This document shows, piece after piece, positions 13,281 to 15,296 of a stretch of 15,296 nucleotides of DNA (the first letter of the stretch is position 1; each line of letters opens with the position of its first letter). Source of the DNA: Paenibacillus sp. FSL H7-0331 (GTDB lineage: Bacteria > Bacillota > Bacilli > Paenibacillales > NBRC-103111); NCBI RefSeq assembly GCF_001956045.1, contig NZ_MRTH01000074.1, positions 1 through 15,296 on the forward strand, in the 5' to 3' direction. The position numbers were made by a program, and so were the translations under genes. Under the pieces are notes generated by a model. It did no database searches. It had not been told where the DNA came from and saw nothing but the letters and a program-made list of their open reading frames with translations.

Positions 13281-13668
13281 ATTTGTTTTACCCCTCTAAT
13301 ATATTTATCAATTAAATATAACCTGCAAATACTTAATGTTCGCTACATTAAATACGCAACCAATTTAATATATCATGCTTCACAGTATCGTTTCAACGCC
13401 TGTCCGTGACCTATTCTACAGTCTTGTTAATATCTGTCGGACGACAAGTACATGATTACTTTGAAAGTCGCATTATAGGGGCTATTGACAAACGATCCAA
13501 TTTAAAGGTTTTTGAAGGGGCCGTGTAGAATCTAGTTTCTATACGGTCTTTTCCTTTGGAGGGCAATGTTATGATGGGTGTAGATGGTGTAAAACAAAAT
13601 CAATCAAGAGGGGAAACGGTAGCAGATACCACTTCCCTAAGTTTGTCACTTGGATTTTTACCCTCTAA
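13281..13668. other. Intergenic stretch: gene tail, terminator, orphan start
   Basis: A plus-strand frame open from about 13350 ends YFESRIIGAIDKRSNLKVFE then GAV at a TAG (13528-13530) lying inside the terminator stem; it is probably the tail of a lost gene, family unknown. After the terminator, GGAGGG at 13558-13563 precedes ATG 13571 (MMGVDGVKQNQSRGETVADT), a start I cannot assign. This frame runs out of register into the IS110 remnant, so its own downstream part is lost. Confidence 0.4.
13521..13552 (+). terminator. Rho-independent terminator
   Basis: CCGTGTAGAA (13521-13530), loop TCTAGT, TTCTATACGG (13537-13546): ten pairs with one G-U, followed by TCTTTT. Confidence 0.75.
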
Positions 13669-14465
13669 ATTATCGCAAAAAGCTTGCCAAATGCAAACAT
13701 CAAGCTTGGCTCTGTGGTTACAGATATTATGGGTGTCTCATCTAAGGACATGCTTCACGCCATCGCAGATGGTGAAGAAGATCCGGAGAAATTAGCAAGC
13801 TTCGCTCGGCGAACTTTGAAAAAGAATAAAGAAGAACTTTAGCTTGCTCTTCGAGGTTACGTTAATCCTCATCAACGCATGATGCTAAAAACCATTCTAT
13901 CCCACATCGATTTCCTCACCGAACAAATTGCGATGTTAGATCAAGAGGTTGCCCAGAGAGTCGCCCTAGATCAGGAAGACGTTGAGCGATTGGATTCTAT
14001 ACCTGAAATTGCCACTCGGATGGCTGAACAAAACTTAGCTGAAATAGGGACAAATATTAAAAACCAGTTTCCAAGTGCTGCTCACTTATGTTCTTGGGCA
14101 GCACTAGTACCTGGACATAATGAGAGCGCAGGCAAAAGGAAGTCTTCCAAAGGAAAGAAAGGAAACAAATATCTAAAATCTGCATTAACAGAAGCTGCAC
14201 ACTCCGTAGGTGCTTCCCTGTCGCTATGTACAGACGAACACTAGCACGAAAAGGCAGGAAACGAGCAGCTATTGTAGTAGCACATGCCATACTAAGAATC
14301 GCTTATTATCTGCTGACAAGAAAAGAAATGTATGTAGATTTAGGTGAAGATTATTTTGATAAGCAAAAACTTGGATCTATTGTACGGAATTCTGTTCGAA
14401 GACTCGAAACTTTAGGCTACGACGTTACAATTTCAGAAATAGATTTTAATTTTCATGGTAGTTGA
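13669..14465 (+). pseudogene. Broken IS110-family transposase (N-terminus lost)
   Basis: The frame from 13669 reads IAKSLPNANIKLGSVVTDIM, then DMLHAIADGEEDPEKLASFA. This is the region that follows the DEDD domain in IS110-family transposases, and the DEDD domain itself is absent. A TAG at 13840-13842 interrupts KKNKEEL-stop-LALRGYVNPH in frame, a single-base change from CAG. The Transposase_20 domain follows (SIPEIATRMAEQNLAEIG, then FPSAAHLCSWAALVPGHNES, with the serine nucleophile expected in this last segment). A frameshift near 14205-14226 moves the C-terminus (YRRTLARKGRKRAAIVVAH to the stop at 14463-14465) into another frame. Three independent lesions make it inactive. It is not obviously the same element as the one at 1-136, because the two visible parts do not overlap. 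Confidence 0.85.
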
Positions 14466-14507
14466 AATTCGTCAAAAACATCCCTGATATCATACGTTCA
14501 TCTGAGA

Positions 14508-14746
14508 TCAATTTTTTGATTTAAATGCTGTTTGTTTGTACCACAGTGAAATAGCTAAGGAGAACAGACAAACTACGAGCAGTATGCGGTATACATTCTG
14601 GCGCTCATATGCTAAGTCAATTGAAATGCTTTTTGTATCGTTAGAAGAATTCCACAAACTGCAACCGAGAACGAGCCTCCAAAGAATTGAATTAGCTGCA
14701 TCAATCCCATTTTCTTTAGTTCATTTTTCTCTCTGTCTATCTCCAT
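14508..14746 (-). pseudogene. Small two-helix membrane protein after the histidine kinase, frameshifted
   Basis: The ATG at 14744-14746 lies inside the end of the kinase gene (26-base overlap). It reads MEIDREKNELKKMGLMQLIQ, then FFGGSFSVAVCGILLTIQK, a membrane helix. The frame then fails at a T5 run (14630-14634; A5 on the coding strand). With six A the text continues SISIDLAYERQNVYRILLVV, then CLFSLAISLWYKQTAFKSKN and a stop at 14508-14510, giving a second helix. The overlap suggests coupling to the kinase gene. No strong ribosome binding site is seen. Function unknown; it may be an accessory membrane protein of the two-component system. Confidence 0.45.
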
Positions 14747-15296
14747 GCTGCGGCTGAACAGGGAATTCCATAACTGCTTGTAGACCTCTTTGGTCCACAC
14801 CGCTTGCAACAATGAGACGGCCGTGATGCGCCTGCGCAATCCTTGCCACCATCGGAAGCCCCAAACCGTGACCGAGCAGGACAGTTCGCTTTCTCCTTGA
14901 TGAATAAGGCAATTCGGTAATCTCCGCCAATTGCTCCTGTGGGATTCCCAATCCAGTATCCGTTACGATAAAGAAGTACTGGGAGCGGTCCTTGGAAAGG
15001 GAGGTTTCCAGTATAATCTCGCAGCCCTGCGGGTTATGACGCACACTGTTTTGGACAAGATTACTGATTGCCCGAAGCAGCAATTTCTCGTCTCCATTGA
15101 TCTGTACCTCTTCATCGGCCAGTTTCAATTCAATGTCATATCGGTCATCCAATCCGCTATTTAAAAACTCCGCGGCAACCTGTCTCGCCAGAACCGATAA
15201 CCGGATGTGCTTCAAATGTAAAGGCTGCATTTCATACTCGAGCATGGAAACGAGATTCAGGTCGCTTACAAGTGAGCGCAGCTTCTCACCTTGGCG
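14721..15296 (-). CDS. Sensor histidine kinase, C-terminal part (runs off the window)
   Basis: 191 codons to the window edge. The visible part starts in the dimerisation region (RQGEKLRSLVSDLNLVSMLE) and contains the HATPase_c domain: N box NLVQNSVRHNPQ, G1 box VTDTGLGIP, G2 box GHGLGLPMVARIAQAHHGRL. The end is MEFPVQPQHGDRQREK. The phospho-accepting His, any sensor or membrane part, and presumably the response regulator gene lie beyond 15296. An internal ATG at 15243-15245 is only the first Met in the window, not the start, because conserved kinase sequence continues upstream of it. GC content is higher than in the AT-rich part of the window. Confidence 0.9.
   Translation of the reverse strand, partial: RQGEKLRSLVSDLNLVSMLEYEMQPLHLKHIRLSVLARQVAAEFLNSGLDDRYDIELKLADEEVQINGDEKLLLRAISNLVQNSVRHNPQGCEIILETSLSKDRSQYFFIVTDTGLGIPQEQLAEITELPYSSRRKRTVLLGHGLGLPMVARIAQAHHGRLIVASGVDQRGLQAVMEFPVQPQHGDRQREK

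Overview
The window looks like chromosomal accessory DNA of a low-to-mid GC Gram-positive (Bacillota). Strong AGGAGG-type ribosome binding sites, GTG/TTG starts, a YyaP-like reductase, an RsgA fragment of Bacillus type, an ECF41 sigma factor and a Sip-like signal peptidase remnant all point that way. Paenibacillaceae or a close relative is my guess; no rRNA or housekeeping locus in the window proves it. Base composition is patchy: the WYL regulator, the UvrA-like gene and the terminal histidine kinase are GC-richer than the AT-rich genes between them, so the segment has probably been assembled from several sources.

Layout. 1-396: 5' end of an IS110-family transposase (minus strand) with its structured noncoding leader, a candidate bridge RNA. 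397-1620: a WYL-domain regulator (minus) facing a decayed RibD/DHFR-like reductase, with a dyad between them. 1761-2315: an intact AT-rich reductase of the same superfamily. 2585-4861: a short UvrA-like double-ABC ATPase behind a 25-bp palindrome. 4862-6130: debris, including an RsgA fragment, a frameshifted membrane-protein gene and a gene tail with terminator. 6288-8489: a compact ECF41 module, in which a textbook ECF41 promoter drives an FAD-dependent oxidoreductase overlapping the gene for its sigma factor. 8697-11783: one-gene units (frameshifted SRPBCC protein, P-loop kinase, COG3910 ATPase, APH-like phosphotransferase), all on the plus strand and separated by related bipartite repeats. 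12058-13280: a signal-peptidase stub, then a small membrane protein and a GNAT acetyltransferase on the minus strand. 13281-14465: remnants and a broken IS110-family transposase. 14508-15296: a broken small membrane gene and the 3' end of a sensor histidine kinase (minus).

The best-supported functional unit is the ECF41 operon: promoter, oxidoreductase and sigma factor fit together as an autoregulated module. The most suggestive unexplained structures are the leader of the left IS110 element and the repeat-framed gene array. At least six reading frames are broken, several by a single base in a short homopolymer. That is either real decay of a recombination-prone region or uncorrected sequencing error. 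I saw no tRNA, rRNA, CRISPR array, phage module or replication origin.
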